Source: an uncultured Bacteroides sp. (lineage in GTDB: Bacteria > Bacteroidota > Bacteroidia > Bacteroidales > Bacteroidaceae). Taken from it: a stretch of 64,000 nucleotides of DNA. The stretch covers positions 3,414,365 through 3,478,364 of the forward strand of contig NZ_OY762899.1 of assembly GCF_963666545.1 (NCBI RefSeq), given 5' to 3'. Positions 6,571-15,555 of this stretch are shown piece after piece (within the stretch, counting starts at the first letter, position 1; each line of letters begins with the position of its first letter). The position numbers and the translations under genes were made by a program. The notes beneath the pieces were generated by a model that saw only the letters and a program-made list of their open reading frames with translations, was not told the DNA's origin and searched no databases.

Positions 6571-9162
6571 TTAGTTTCTGAAAACTAACTTTTCTCCAAA
6601 CGAATCGACTACGATCGGTTTGCTCCGATCTACCTCTTGTGCCAATAGCTTCTTAGATAAATCATTGAGCAAGTAGCGTTGTATCGCTCTTTTCACCGGA
6701 CGTGCTCCGAACTCAGGATCATAACCGGCTTTGGCAATAAACGCTACTGCATCATCGGTCATTTGCAGTTCTACTCCATTTGTGGCAAGCATCTTTTGTA
6801 CCCCGGCGATTTGTAGCAGCACAATTTGTTTGATCTCTTTTTCCGTAAGCGGCAAGAACATAATTGTTTCGTCAATACGGTTTAAGAATTCAGGACGAAT
6901 AGCTTTCTTAAGCATGTTCATCACTTCCTTCTTCGTTTCCTCCACAATTCCATCTTTGTTTGCATCATTTAGTCTCTCCATCTGGCTTTGAATATAAGCA
7001 CTACCCATGTTGGAGGTCATGATGATGATGGTATTCTTGAAGTTTACCATGCGCCCTTTGTTATCTGTCAGACGTCCATCATCGAGTACTTGCAGCAAGA
7101 TGTTGAATACATCCGGATGTGCCTTCTCTATTTCATCGAAAAGCACTACTGAATAAGGCTTCCGGCGGATAGCTTCCGTTAGTTGTCCACCCTCATCGTA
7201 ACCTACGTATCCCGGAGGCGCTCCGACCAAACGGGAAACGCTATGCTTTTCTTGATACTCACTCATATCAATACGGGTCATCATCGTTTCGTCGTCGAAC
7301 AAAAACTCGGCCAATGCTTTCGCCAATTCTGTCTTACCTACACCGGTTGTACCAAGGAAGATGAACGAACCGATGGGGCGTTTAGGATCTTGCAATCCGG
7401 CACGGCTTCGGCGTACTGCATCGGCTACGGCTTCGATGGCTTCATCTTGTCCGATAACCCGTTGATGCAACTCATCTTCAAGCACCAATAACTTGTCCTT
7501 CTCGCTTTGTAGCATCTTGTTCACAGGTATACCTGTCCAACGAGATACCACGTCGGCAATGTCTTCCGCATCTACCTCTTCCTTAATCATGGCACTGTCT
7601 CCCTGCATCTCTTGCAGTTTCAGATGAGTATCTTCAATCTCCTTGTCCAGCGCTTGAAGTTTCCCATAGCGAATCTCGGCCACTTTTCCATAATCACCTT
7701 CCCGTTCTGCTTTATCGGCCTCAAACTTCAGGTTCTCAATTGCTATTTTGTTTTGCTGAATTTTATTGACCAATGTCTTTTCGCTTTGCCATTTCGCTTT
7801 GAAAGAGCTTTCTTGTTCTTTTAATTCGGCAATCTCCTTATTGAGCTGTTTGAGTTTCGAGTCGTCTTTTTCCCGTTTAATCGCTTCGCGTTCAATCTCC
7901 AATTGCTTGATCTTACGAGAAATCTCATCCAACTCTTCCGGAACGGAATCCACTTCCATGCGTAGCTTAGCAGCGGCTTCGTCCATCAGATCAATAGCTT
8001 TATCCGGTAAGAAACGGTCGGTGATGTATCGACTACTTAATTCCACGGCAGCTATGATGGCATCATCGGTGATACGCACTTTGTGGTGATTTTCATAACG
8101 CTCTTTCAGTCCACGTAAAATTGAAATGGTACTCAATGTATCCGGCTCGTTTACTTGTACAATTTGAAAACGACGCTCTAAAGCTTTATCTTTTTCGAAA
8201 TACTTCTGATACTCATCCAGTGTTGTCGCACCAATGGAGCGCAATTCTCCACGAGCAAGAGCCGGCTTTAATATATTGGCGGCATCCATGGCGCCTTCAC
8301 CTTTGCCCGCGCCCACCAACGTATGTATTTCGTCAATGAACAAGATCACATTTCCGTCTGACTTAATCACTTCGTTGATAACTGATTTCAGACGTTCTTC
8401 AAATTCACCTTTGTATTTGGCTCCCGCCACAAGTGCGCCCATATCGAGAGAATAGACCTGTTTGTTCTTCAGATTCTCGGGCACGTCACCTCTCAATATA
8501 CGATGTGCCAATCCTTCTACAATGGCAGTTTTTCCCGTTCCCGGTTCACCTATTAATATAGGGTTGTTTTTCGTTCGCCGACTTAGTATCTGGAGTACGC
8601 GACGTATCTCCTCATCACGCCCGATTACGGGATCAAGCTTTCCACTACGTGCTGCTTCATTTAGGTTGATGGCATATTTCTCCAAACTCTGATACGTGTC
8701 TTCGCTCGATTGTGAAGTAACCTTTTCTCCTTTCCGGAGTTCGCTGATGGCAGAGCGAAGTTCTTTCTCTGTCATACCCGCATCTTTCAAGATGGTAGAT
8801 GCAACACTCTTTACCGTTAGTAAGGCAAGTAAGAGATGCTCCAAAGAGACAAACTCATCACCCATTTCTTTAGAGTATTGAGTTGCTTTCTGCAGAACCT
8901 CGTTTGCTTCCCGTCCCAGATAAGATTCTCCTCCTCCCGATACTTTTGCGAGAGAATCGATTTGCTTATCGAGCACAAGAGAGATTTGTTGGCTGTTGAC
9001 ACCCAACTTTTGAAAGATGAAATTGGTGATGTTTTCTCCCACTTTCATCACAGCATGAAGCAGATGCACCGTTTCAATGGCTTGCTGCCCCCGGCTTTGG
9101 GCCAAGTTCACCGCTTCTTGTACGGCTTCTTGAGATTTAATCGTAAAATTGTTGAAATTCAT
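6571..9162 (-). CDS. clpB: ATP-dependent disaggregase ClpB
   Basis: An 863-residue Hsp100 protein of normal ClpB length. The N-domain (about 1-145) starts [22 protein letters not shown]. The first AAA+ domain has Walker A GEPGTGKT near residue 205 and Walker [17 protein letters not shown] coiled-coil middle domain rich in Lys/Glu covers about 410-530 (absent from ClpA/ClpC-type proteins). The second AAA+ domain has GTTGVGKT near 605 and [16 protein letters not shown]. With DnaK (encoded at 20806) it extracts polypeptides from aggregates after heat stress. The gene is monocistronic with a strong terminator. I found no standard TAnnTTTG box upstream, which fits a stress-specific promoter or one I cannot recognise. 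Confidence 0.98.
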   Translation of the reverse strand: MNFNNFTIKSQEAVQEAVNLAQSRGQQAIETVHLLHAVMKVGENITNFIFQKLGVNSQQISLVLDKQIDSLAKVSGGGESYLGREANEVLQKATQYSKEMGDEFVSLEHLLLALLTVKSVASTILKDAGMTEKELRSAISELRKGEKVTSQSSEDTYQSLEKYAINLNEAARSGKLDPVIGRDEEIRRVLQILSRRTKNNPILIGEPGTGKTAIVEGLAHRILRGDVPENLKNKQVYSLDMGALVAGAKYKGEFEERLKSVINEVIKSDGNVILFIDEIHTLVGAGKGEGAMDAANILKPALARGELRSIGATTLDEYQKYFEKDKALERRFQIVQVNEPDTLSTISILRGLKERYENHHKVRITDDAIIAAVELSSRYITDRFLPDKAIDLMDEAAAKLRMEVDSVPEELDEISRKIKQLEIEREAIKREKDDSKLKQLNKEIAELKEQESSFKAKWQSEKTLVNKIQQNKIAIENLKFEADKAEREGDYGKVAEIRYGKLQALDKEIEDTHLKLQEMQGDSAMIKEEVDAEDIADVVSRWTGIPVNKMLQSEKDKLLVLEDELHQRVIGQDEAIEAVADAVRRSRAGLQDPKRPIGSFIFLGTTGVGKTELAKALAEFLFDDETMMTRIDMSEYQEKHSVSRLVGAPPGYVGYDEGGQLTEAIRRKPYSVVLFDEIEKAHPDVFNILLQVLDDGRLTDNKGRMVNFKNTIIIMTSNMGSAYIQSQMERLNDANKDGIVEETKKEVMNMLKKAIRPEFLNRIDETIMFLPLTEKEIKQIVLLQIAGVQKMLATNGVELQMTDDAVAFIAKAGYDPEFGARPVKRAIQRYLLNDLSKKLLAQEVDRSKPIVVDSFGEKLVFRN

Positions 9163-9271
9163 ATTGTTTGTTCTCCTTTCTTCTTGCTAATAAAATAACA
9201 ACTACTGAGGCGCAAAAGATTTGCCAATGAGGGTAAACTGACTAATTTTCAGGTAATGGGACCTCTTTGGT

Positions 9272-9305
9272 TGACAAAAAGTCAGATGACCAGACGATTT
9301 TGTCA
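9272..9305. repeat. Inverted repeat upstream of clpB
   Basis: TGACAAAA (9272-9279) and TTTTGTCA (9298-9305), with GTC/GAC continuing inward. It lies 110 bp upstream of the clpB start in the divergent region shared with the gene at 9432. Possible operator or mRNA hairpin; this is inference. Confidence 0.4.
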
Positions 9306-9431
9306 TTTCTCGTAAGAGTTTCAAGGCTATTTATCCGTCTTCGGTTAGCTCTTTTTAGTGGAAAAGGGAGGTGAATGTGTGCAGGTGAAATGATTTTTGT
9401 ATCTTTATCGCTCTAAAATAGAAAAAAGATT

Positions 9432-10013
9432 ATGGCAGAGAAGATAAAACTAGCTGAAACAGTGATGCTGATTGATACGGCATATATGAATTTCGTTATA
9501 ACAGATTTGAAGAAGAACTTTGAGCGCATGCTTGGACGCTCGTTACATGAGATTGATTTGTCGCACCTGATGAGCTATTTGGCTTTGGACGCTTCTATCT
9601 CTGAAGGAAAGAATGAGATACAAGTACTTTGGGTTTATGATGATCACTCGTCTAAACTACTCCATTGTCATCCTTCCGACTTGAAGGAAGAGCTGAACGG
9701 GGTCGCTTTTTCTAATACATTGGGGGAATTTTCTTTTGCCAGCGTTCCGTCAGCGGAGATGGTTTCACGAGAAGATTTGTATTTTGATTTATTCGATATT
9801 GTAGTCGATTCGGCTGATGTGAAGAAGGTTATTCTCGTTTCTTTTACCGAGGAATACGGTGACAGGCTGCATTTGGCCATGGAGAAAGTGACTGAGAAGG
9901 AAATTATCCTGTTCTGCATGGATGAACCCCAACAAGAATCTCGTCATTATTGGGAGATGCTGGCTTATCCTTTGATGCAATCTTTAGGTATTAAAGGTGA
10001 CGAGTTATCCTAA
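9432..10013 (+). CDS. Conserved hypothetical protein upstream of a LysR regulator
   Basis: A 193-residue soluble protein without signal peptide. It begins MAEKIKLAETVMLIDTAYMNFVITDLKKNFERMLGR and contains a middle stretch IQVLWVYDDHSSKLLHCHPSDLKEELNG and a later beta/alpha stretch VKKVILVSFTEEYGDRL. The alternating strands and helices (LIDTAY..., VDSADVKKVILVSF, EIILFCMDEP) suggest a Rossmann-like or NYN/PIN-type fold with acidic residues at strand ends, but I cannot confirm a family. It ends 15 bp before the LysR gene and may be co-transcribed with it. A box one base off consensus (TATCTTTA, about 9398) may be its promoter. Confidence 0.65.
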   Translation: MAEKIKLAETVMLIDTAYMNFVITDLKKNFERMLGRSLHEIDLSHLMSYLALDASISEGKNEIQVLWVYDDHSSKLLHCHPSDLKEELNGVAFSNTLGEFSFASVPSAEMVSREDLYFDLFDIVVDSADVKKVILVSFTEEYGDRLHLAMEKVTEKEIILFCMDEPQQESRHYWEMLAYPLMQSLGIKGDELS

Positions 10014-10028
10014 TAAATAGTCATTCTT

Positions 10029-10925
10029 ATGTCCGATTTTCGTCTTAAAGTATTTCTTAGTGTGGCAAAGAATCTTAGCTTCACTAAGGCTTCGCAGGAA
10101 CTTTTCGTTAGCCAGCCGGCTATTACCAAGCACATTCAGGAGCTGGAAACTACTTACCAAACCCGTTTGTTCGAGAGACAGGGTAATAAGATATCCCTGA
10201 CTGCTGCCGGACAACTTTTGTTGGAGCATAGCGAACGTATTTTGGACCACTATAAGCAGTTGGAGTATGAGATGCATTTGCTGCATAATGCCTATACCGG
10301 AGAGTTAAAACTTGGTGCAAGCACTACGATTGCTCAGTATGTGCTTCCTCCTCTGCTAGCCAGTTTTATTGAAAAGTTTCCGCAAGTAAACCTGTCTCTG
10401 ATGAGTGGCAATTCCCGAGAAATAGAAACGGCTTTACAGGAACACCGCATCGATTTGGGTTTAGTAGAAGGTATTGTCCGCTTACCTAACCTAAAGTACA
10501 CCGATTTTTTGGAAGACGAGCTGGTGGCCATTGTGCATCCTGGCAGTAAGCTGGCCATTGGTGATGAAGTTCTTCCCGAGGATTTACAGCGTATTCCTCT
10601 GGTACTTCGTGAAAGAGGATCGGGAACACTGGATGTATTCGAAAAAGCGTTGTTGCAACACGATCTGAAACTCTCGTCACTTAACGTTTTGTTATACTTG
10701 GGCAGTACGGAAAGCATCAAACTTTTCTTGACCAATTCTGATTGCATGGGAATTGTCTCCGTTCGTTCTGTCAGGCGTGAGCTCTTCTCCGGTTTGTTTA
10801 GGGTGGTAGAGATAAAAGAGATGCCTTTGCTTCGAACATTTAACTTTGCTCAACTGCAAGGGCAGGAGAGTGGACTCTCGCAAGTATTTATGCAATTCGC
10901 CATGCATCATAACAATCAGTTATAG
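10029..10925 (+). CDS. LysR-family transcriptional regulator (CysL/YeiE-like)
   Basis: A 298-residue LysR-type regulator. The N-terminal winged helix is clear (RLKVFLSVAKNLSFTKASQELFVSQPAITKHIQELE, then LFERQGNKISLTAAGQLLL). The effector-binding half starts GELKLGASTTIAQYVLPPLLASF and includes LVLRERGSGTLDVFE, a phrase typical of the CysL/YeiE/CbbR-like branch. It lies 77 bp before a YeiH-family exporter gene on the same strand, the same pairing (yeiE-yeiH) seen in proteobacteria. By analogy it probably activates that transporter in response to a small anion or thiol-related signal; the effector is unknown. Confidence 0.93.
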   Translation: MSDFRLKVFLSVAKNLSFTKASQELFVSQPAITKHIQELETTYQTRLFERQGNKISLTAAGQLLLEHSERILDHYKQLEYEMHLLHNAYTGELKLGASTTIAQYVLPPLLASFIEKFPQVNLSLMSGNSREIETALQEHRIDLGLVEGIVRLPNLKYTDFLEDELVAIVHPGSKLAIGDEVLPEDLQRIPLVLRERGSGTLDVFEKALLQHDLKLSSLNVLLYLGSTESIKLFLTNSDCMGIVSVRSVRRELFSGLFRVVEIKEMPLLRTFNFAQLQGQESGLSQVFMQFAMHHNNQL

Positions 10926-10966
10926 TGCATAAGTAGAAACGATTAGCTTTAATGCGGCAACCTTCC

Positions 10967-10974
10967 TACCTTTG
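10967..10974 (+). promoter_or_regulatory. -7 box (TACCTTTG) for the YeiH-type gene
   Basis: Exact TAnnTTTG match 28 bp before the start codon of the exporter gene, so the exporter can be transcribed separately from the LysR gene. Confidence 0.6.
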
Positions 10975-11002
10975 CAGCCATAAAGAAAATAAATAATAAA
11001 TT

Positions 11003-11992
11003 ATGGGTGCATTCTTTCAATCGCTAAAAGCCAACAATAAAACGATTTACGTGTCACTGCTTGTCGTTTTAGCTTTCTTTCTTCTCTTAGATTATATTCC
11101 TGTTTTATCGGCCTATTCTTCGTGGGTTACTCCTCCGGTAGCTTTGTTCCTTGGCTTGGCTTTCGCTTTGACGTGCGGGCAGGCACATCCTAAGTTCAAC
11201 AAGAAAGTTTCCAAATATTTATTGCAATATTCCGTTGTGGGGTTGGGCTTTGGCATGAATCTTCAAGCTTCGCTTGCTTCAGGTAAGGATGGGATGGCGT
11301 TTACCGTTATTTCTGTGGTGGGCACAATGCTACTCGGTTGGTTCATCGGCCGTAAGCTACTGAAAGTGGATAGAGACACTTCTTATCTGATAAGTTCCGG
11401 TACGGCTATTTGTGGAGGAAGTGCTATTGCCGCCATAGGACCGGTACTTCGGGCCAAAGATAGTGAAATGTCCGTAGCGCTCGGCACCATCTTTATCCTT
11501 AACGCGATTGCTCTTTTTATCTTTCCCGTCATTGGTCATTGGCTTGGCATGAGTCAGCATGATTTCGGAACGTGGGCAGCCATCGCCATTCACGATACCA
11601 GTTCTGTGGTGGGTGCCGGTGCCGCTTATGGAGAGGAAGCACTGAAAGTCGCTACAACGATTAAGCTCACACGTGCTCTATGGATTATACCTTTGGCCTT
11701 TATTACTTCGTTTATCTTCAAAAGCAAGGGACAAAAAATCAATATTCCATGGTTCATCTTCTTTTTCTTACTTGCCATGGTGGCAAACACCTATTTGCTC
11801 AATGACGTTCCTCAGATAGGAGATGCGATTAATCGTTTTGCACGGAAAGGACTTACTATAACACTTTTCTTTATTGGTGCTTCATTGTCGAGAGATGTGC
11901 TGAAGTCTGTAGGAATCAAACCCCTTATCCAAGCTGTTTTACTTTGGCTCGTTATCAGTCTTAGCACGTTGGCTTCCATCTACTGGTTCTAG
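11003..11992 (+). CDS. YeiH/PSE-family putative sulfate (anion) exporter
   Basis: A 329-residue membrane protein with about ten hydrophobic segments, of the UPF0324/YeiH family (PSE, putative sulfate exporter). Conserved parts are VGLGFGMNLQ, the loop DTSYLISSGTAICGGSAIAAIGPVL, AIHDTSSVVGAGAAYGEEAL and KLTRALWIIPLAF, which repeat the family's two-fold sequence (GTAICGGSA and HDTSSVVGA). Related proteins are proposed to export sulfite/sulfate or similar anions, for example after taurine or cysteate breakdown; the substrate is not proven. Placement directly after a LysR regulator supports a regulated transporter unit. It is followed by a strong bidirectional terminator. Confidence 0.88.
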   Translation: MGAFFQSLKANNKTIYVSLLVVLAFFLLLDYIPVLSAYSSWVTPPVALFLGLAFALTCGQAHPKFNKKVSKYLLQYSVVGLGFGMNLQASLASGKDGMAFTVISVVGTMLLGWFIGRKLLKVDRDTSYLISSGTAICGGSAIAAIGPVLRAKDSEMSVALGTIFILNAIALFIFPVIGHWLGMSQHDFGTWAAIAIHDTSSVVGAGAAYGEEALKVATTIKLTRALWIIPLAFITSFIFKSKGQKINIPWFIFFFLLAMVANTYLLNDVPQIGDAINRFARKGLTITLFFIGASLSRDVLKSVGIKPLIQAVLLWLVISLSTLASIYWF

Positions 11993-12010
11993 TCGATATT
12001 TTTAAAAGAT

Positions 12011-12073
12011 AAAGCCCCGCATTTGTGCCGAATCCCTTTACTCTAAAGGCTTGTGACACAAATGCGGGGCTTT
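12011..12073. terminator. Bidirectional terminator between YeiH-type gene and DUF4252 operon
   Basis: Perfect 17-bp arms, AAAGCCCCGCATTTGTG and its complement, around a 29-base loop that can form its own small hairpin (CTTTA/TAAAG). It serves the exporter gene on the plus strand and the DUF4252 gene on the minus strand. Confidence 0.85.
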
Positions 12074-12092
12074 ACAGATATATCGCTTATCC

Positions 12093-12779
12093 TTAATTTG
12101 TGATCCCGTATTGCTCAAGATTATCAAAAGAGATATCTAAGCTATCCAATACTTCTAGATCTTTGAGTTTCTCTAAATCTCCAAAGAATTTGAAATCTTT
12201 GAATTTATTGAGTCCTTTCAAATCAAACTGTTTATCTTTGAATGCTTTCTGAAAGTCTATATCCGACAGATGTATGTCTATGTTATTGCCAATGGAAGGG
12301 GAGAAGTTATAGCTATGCCCGTTGATAAGCGTAATGCGTTGAATATCGTCGAATGACATTTCTCCTACTAAATGGGTGTATCCTTGCTTGGCCCCTTCGG
12401 TTATCATAATTAGTTCCGTGACTTTATCTCCTCTCTTTTTGATGTAAAAAGCCGATGACGAAGCCACTCCTTTTTGCTTCATGAGCAATTCGTAATTCCC
12501 CTTTTTTACAAAGGCACTAATGTCCTCTTTCATCTCCTTCTTTATCTTTGAATCGAAAGTAGAGATAACGTAGATCGCATCTAGCTTACTAGCGACTTTG
12601 CTGATGACAAAATCTTCATTTATCACTTTAGGATTCATCCCCAGCATAGCTTTTGAGATATAAACAGATGTCACGTTGGGCATTTCATCATATTTATTAA
12701 AGAGACTGTTCTGAGCTTTAGCATCTATGCTAAGAGCTGCGATGACTAGCATCATCATAAAAATTATCTTTCTCATCAT
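12093..12779 (-). CDS. DUF4252 domain-containing secreted protein
   Basis: A 228-residue protein with a signal peptide (MMRKIIFMMMLVIAALSIDAKAQ). The mature part starts NSLFNKYDEMPNVTSVYISKAML and continues LDAIYVISTFDSKIKKEMKEDISAF, the typical beginning and middle of DUF4252, followed by the strand pair SAFYIKKRGDKVTELIMITEG. The C-terminal 60 residues are rich in Leu/Phe/Lys/Asp and look less ordered. It is the last gene of an ECF sigma/membrane protein/DUF4252 unit (7 bp gap). In Bacteroidetes DUF4252 genes often sit in such sigma units; they may be targets or sensors of the sigma pathway, but no biochemical role is known to me. Confidence 0.85.
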   Translation of the reverse strand: MMRKIIFMMMLVIAALSIDAKAQNSLFNKYDEMPNVTSVYISKAMLGMNPKVINEDFVISKVASKLDAIYVISTFDSKIKKEMKEDISAFVKKGNYELLMKQKGVASSSAFYIKKRGDKVTELIMITEGAKQGYTHLVGEMSFDDIQRITLINGHSYNFSPSIGNNIDIHLSDIDFQKAFKDKQFDLKGLNKFKDFKFFGDLEKLKDLEVLDSLDISFDNLEQYGITN

Positions 12780-12786
12780 TTTTTAT

Positions 12787-13296
12787 TTATTGAATTTCTT
12801 CTTTTATTTCCTGATTAACCTTGTATACCTCTTTCTTGTTTTCGTTCAATTGGTTTAAGCCCGTATTCATATTGGCTGATATCTCTGTCAATGCAGCTTT
12901 TGTTGCCGCATAGGCGTCTCGTGGATTATTAAACGTATCTTTAGGTACATCATCCGTATGGTAACTTGTTATTTCATAACCAATGAATGTAAGAAACAGT
13001 AAACTTGCAGCTATTCCGCCAATCCGTATCCAGTTCATCTTTGATTTGTTCTTGATGAAGAACCTCTTCTCTTCTTCCGCTTTCGCATCAATCAATCTTG
13101 CGAGTTTCTCTTCCAGCCCATGGGATTGTCTTGGTTTGGAAGATGTGCACAATCCCTTGAATAACAGTTTGTCTGCTAATAAATGTGCCGGCACATCTTG
13201 TGTCTCAAAATACTCCTTTAGTGTATCTTCTTGGCTATCAGTGGTCTTGCTTTCATAAAACAATACCAGTAATTTCTCAATTTCTTCCACTCTCAT
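12787..13296 (-). CDS. Single-pass membrane protein, probable anti-sigma factor
   Basis: A 169-residue protein with a cytosolic N-terminal half (EEIEKLLVLFYESKTTDSQEDTLKEYF, resembling the N-terminal helix of anti-sigma factors), one membrane segment at about residues 88-108 (IGGIAASLLFLTFIGYEI), and a helical periplasmic C-terminal part rich in Asn/Lys/Glu. Its start codon overlaps the end of the ECF sigma gene by 20 bp, which couples their translation. The layout sigma, membrane protein, secreted protein strongly suggests that it holds the sigma factor inactive at the membrane. No FecR domain is visible, so it differs from the FecR partners elsewhere in this window. Confidence 0.75.
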   Translation of the reverse strand: MRVEEIEKLLVLFYESKTTDSQEDTLKEYFETQDVPAHLLADKLLFKGLCTSSKPRQSHGLEEKLARLIDAKAEEEKRFFIKNKSKMNWIRIGGIAASLLFLTFIGYEITSYHTDDVPKDTFNNPRDAYAATKAALTEISANMNTGLNQLNENKKEVYKVNQEIKEEIQ

Positions 13297-13792
13297 AATT
13301 GTTCAGTTTATTGAATTGTTCACGTATCTTCTTTCTGGCTCTGGATAGCAATACTCTTATATTGATGCTGCTTAATCCGGTTAGCCGCTCTATTTCTTCG
13401 TAGGAGCACCCTCTAACATCTTTCAGCGTAATGATTTTCTGTTGTTGCTCCGGTAAACAACTAATGAGCTGTCTCACTTGTCTGACTTCGTCCTTTGCTT
13501 CTAAGTTGTCTGCCTCTGTCGTATCCGCCAACATTGTTAGCTCTACTGCATGTTTGCTGAGCACATATTTACCCGAGCGCAAAATGTCAAAGCACATATT
13601 CTTCACGAGGGTGACGCTGAAAGCTTCCGGATTGTTGATGGCAACTAATCCATCTCTTTTATCCCATAGTTTCAGATAAGCTTCTTGTACCAAATCTTCG
13701 GCATCAGGTTCATTCTCTAATAGCTGATAGGCTATAAAGTAGAGCTTGCGATGAAATGGTAAGTATTCTCTCTTAAAAGTTTCAGCGTCCAT
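13277..13792 (-). CDS. ECF-type RNA polymerase sigma factor
   Basis: A 171-residue sigma-70 family protein with only regions 2 and 4, as in ECF factors. Region 2 covers FKREYLPFHRKLYFIAYQLLENEPDAEDLVQEAYLKLW, with the DAEDLVQE motif. Region 4 covers LISCLPEQQQKIITLKDVRGCSYEEIERLTGLSSINIRVLLSRARKKIREQ, ending in the helix that binds the -35 element. It heads a three-gene unit with a putative anti-sigma factor and a DUF4252 protein. Such units usually control their own transcription; I see no standard TAnnTTTG box in the 80 bp upstream, consistent with self-recognition of a different promoter. Confidence 0.93.
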   Translation of the reverse strand: MDAETFKREYLPFHRKLYFIAYQLLENEPDAEDLVQEAYLKLWDKRDGLVAINNPEAFSVTLVKNMCFDILRSGKYVLSKHAVELTMLADTTEADNLEAKDEVRQVRQLISCLPEQQQKIITLKDVRGCSYEEIERLTGLSSINIRVLLSRARKKIREQFNKLNNYESGRN

Positions 13793-13870
13793 AGACTTTC
13801 GTGTCTTTGTTCATATCTTCTTTGTAGACGTGAGTGGGGTGAATCTTGTTACAAGTAAACACTGGAAAAT

Positions 13871-13946
13871 AAAAAAAAGACGAAACTTTATTTTCCGAGA
13901 CAGTCATCTAGTACTGTTTTCTTTCGAAAAATAAAGCCTCGTCTTT
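13871..13946 (-). terminator. Terminator of the recA operon
   Basis: On the minus strand AAGACGAGGCTTTATTTT pairs with AAAATAAAGTTTCGTCTT (two G-U pairs), with an extra inner ACAGT/ACTGT stem, then a run of eight U. It lies between recA and the ECF sigma gene. Confidence 0.9.
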
Positions 13947-14025
13947 CAAATGAGGGAGCATTCTATTCTTTATTGCCCATTATTGGCAGTCAGAACAGAA
14001 TGTTTTAAGTTAGGTTGATGAGTGC

Positions 14026-15060
14026 TTATTTCTTTAGCTTTTCAGCAATAAGACCCTCTATTTCTTCTGCCAATTCAGGATTATCAGCCATGCATTGTTT
14101 AGCCGCATCGCGTCCTTGTCCCAGTTTGGTGTCGTTATAGCTATACCAAGAACCACTCTTCTTCACAAGTCCCAAGTCTGTACCCAGGTCAACAATTTCT
14201 CCTGAGCGAGAGATTCCTCCGCCAAACATAATGTCGAATTCAGCTTTACGGAAAGGAGGAGCGACCTTGTTCTTTACTACTTTTACACGTACTTGGTTAC
14301 CTATTACCTCTTCACCATCTTTCAATTGTGAAGCACGGCGGATATCCAAACGTACTGATGCATAAAATTTTAATGCGTTACCACCGGTCGTTGTTTCAGG
14401 ACTTCCAAACATAACACCAATCTTTTCGCGCAACTGATTGATAAAGACACAAGTTGTGCGTGTCTTGCTTACAGTACCCGTTAACTTTCTGAGGGCTTGA
14501 GACATGAGGCGGGCTTGTAGACCCATTTTGTTTTCTCCCATATCACCTTCAATTTCAGCTTTCGGAGTAAGAGCGGCAACAGAGTCAATGACAATAATGT
14601 CAATGGCTGATGAACGAATCAATTGCTCCGCTATCTCAAGCGCTTGTTCACCATTGTCGGGTTGTGAAATCCAAAGATTATCTACATCTACACCTAATTT
14701 AGCAGCATAGAAGCGATCGAAAGCATGTTCTGCATCGATAAACGCAGCAATACCTCCGGCTTTTTGTGCTTCTGCAATGGCATGAATGGCCAATGTCGTT
14801 TTACCGGATGATTCCGGTCCGTAGATTTCAATTATTCTTCCCCTAGGATAACCACCTACGCCCAGAGCGGCATTCAGAGCGATTGATCCTGAAGGAATTA
14901 CTTCAACTTGTTCCACTACGCTATCGCCCATTTTCATGATAGAACCTTTGCCGAAGTTCTTTTCTATCTTGTCCATAGCTGCCTGTAAGGCCTTTAACTT
15001 TTCGCTTGATGCCATTTTATTGTTTTCTGTTTCAAAATTTAGTTCGTCTTTCTTGCCCAT
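14026..15060 (-). CDS. recA: Recombinase RecA
   Basis: A 344-residue RecA. Walker A is GPESSGKT at residues 81-88, Walker B is [14 protein letters not shown], loop L1 lies around [23 protein letters not shown], and loop L2 follows [39 protein letters not shown]. Met16 ([10 protein letters not shown]) is an alternative start, and the extra 15 residues are acidic and variable. RecA forms filaments on single-stranded DNA, drives homologous recombination and triggers LexA-type self-cleavage. It is the last gene of a three-gene unit after carboxynorspermidine dehydrogenase and bcp (31 bp gap) and ends before a strong terminator. Confidence 0.99.
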   Translation of the reverse strand: MGKKDELNFETENNKMASSEKLKALQAAMDKIEKNFGKGSIMKMGDSVVEQVEVIPSGSIALNAALGVGGYPRGRIIEIYGPESSGKTTLAIHAIAEAQKAGGIAAFIDAEHAFDRFYAAKLGVDVDNLWISQPDNGEQALEIAEQLIRSSAIDIIVIDSVAALTPKAEIEGDMGENKMGLQARLMSQALRKLTGTVSKTRTTCVFINQLREKIGVMFGSPETTTGGNALKFYASVRLDIRRASQLKDGEEVIGNQVRVKVVKNKVAPPFRKAEFDIMFGGGISRSGEIVDLGTDLGLVKKSGSWYSYNDTKLGQGRDAAKQCMADNPELAEEIEGLIAEKLKK

Positions 15061-15091
15061 AATATTTTAAAATAGTGGTGGGATTGTCCCG

Positions 15092-15544
15092 CTACTGGTT
15101 TATAATTTGCCCTGCATGCTCTTTGGTATTCACCTCTTTAGAGCTTATAATCCGTTCTATAATACCTTCTTCATTAATAATAAAGGTAGTTCGTAAAGTT
15201 CCCATATATGAGCGGCCATACATTTTCTTCTCAGTCCATACGCCAAACTGTTCTACCAGTTTTTTATTCGTATCCGCAATGAGCGTAAAAGGTAGGTTGT
15301 TCTTATCAATAAACTTCTGGTGAGACTTTTCGTCATCCACGCTTACGCCGATAATTTCATATCCGGCTTTTCGCAGGTCGGCATAATTATCTCTGAGGTT
15401 GCATGCCTGAGTGGTGCATCCTGAAGTATTATCTTTTGGATAGAAATAGATTACTAACTTTTTTCCTTTGTAATTAGCAAGGCGTATCTCTTCTCCTTTC
15501 TCGTTTATCCCCAAGATTTCCGGGGCTTTGTCTCCTACATTCAT
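15092..15544 (-). CDS. bcp: Thioredoxin-dependent thiol peroxidase (BCP/PrxQ)
   Basis: A 150-residue peroxiredoxin of the BCP/PrxQ type: MNVGDKAPEILGINEKGEEIRL, then FYPKDNTSGCTTQACNLRD with the peroxidatic Cys43 and, five residues later, the resolving Cys48 typical of this subgroup. The frame is open 16 codons further upstream, but those overlap the end of the previous gene, and a purine-rich stretch (AAAAAAAGAAC) precedes ATG at 15544. The enzyme reduces hydrogen peroxide and organic hydroperoxides using thioredoxin. It sits 11 bp after the saccharopine-dehydrogenase-like gene and 31 bp before recA, so oxidative defence and DNA repair genes share a transcript. Confidence 0.95.
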   Translation of the reverse strand: MNVGDKAPEILGINEKGEEIRLANYKGKKLVIYFYPKDNTSGCTTQACNLRDNYADLRKAGYEIIGVSVDDEKSHQKFIDKNNLPFTLIADTNKKLVEQFGVWTEKKMYGRSYMGTLRTTFIINEEGIIERIISSKEVNTKEHAGQIINQ

Positions 15545-15555
15545 TTGTTCTTTTT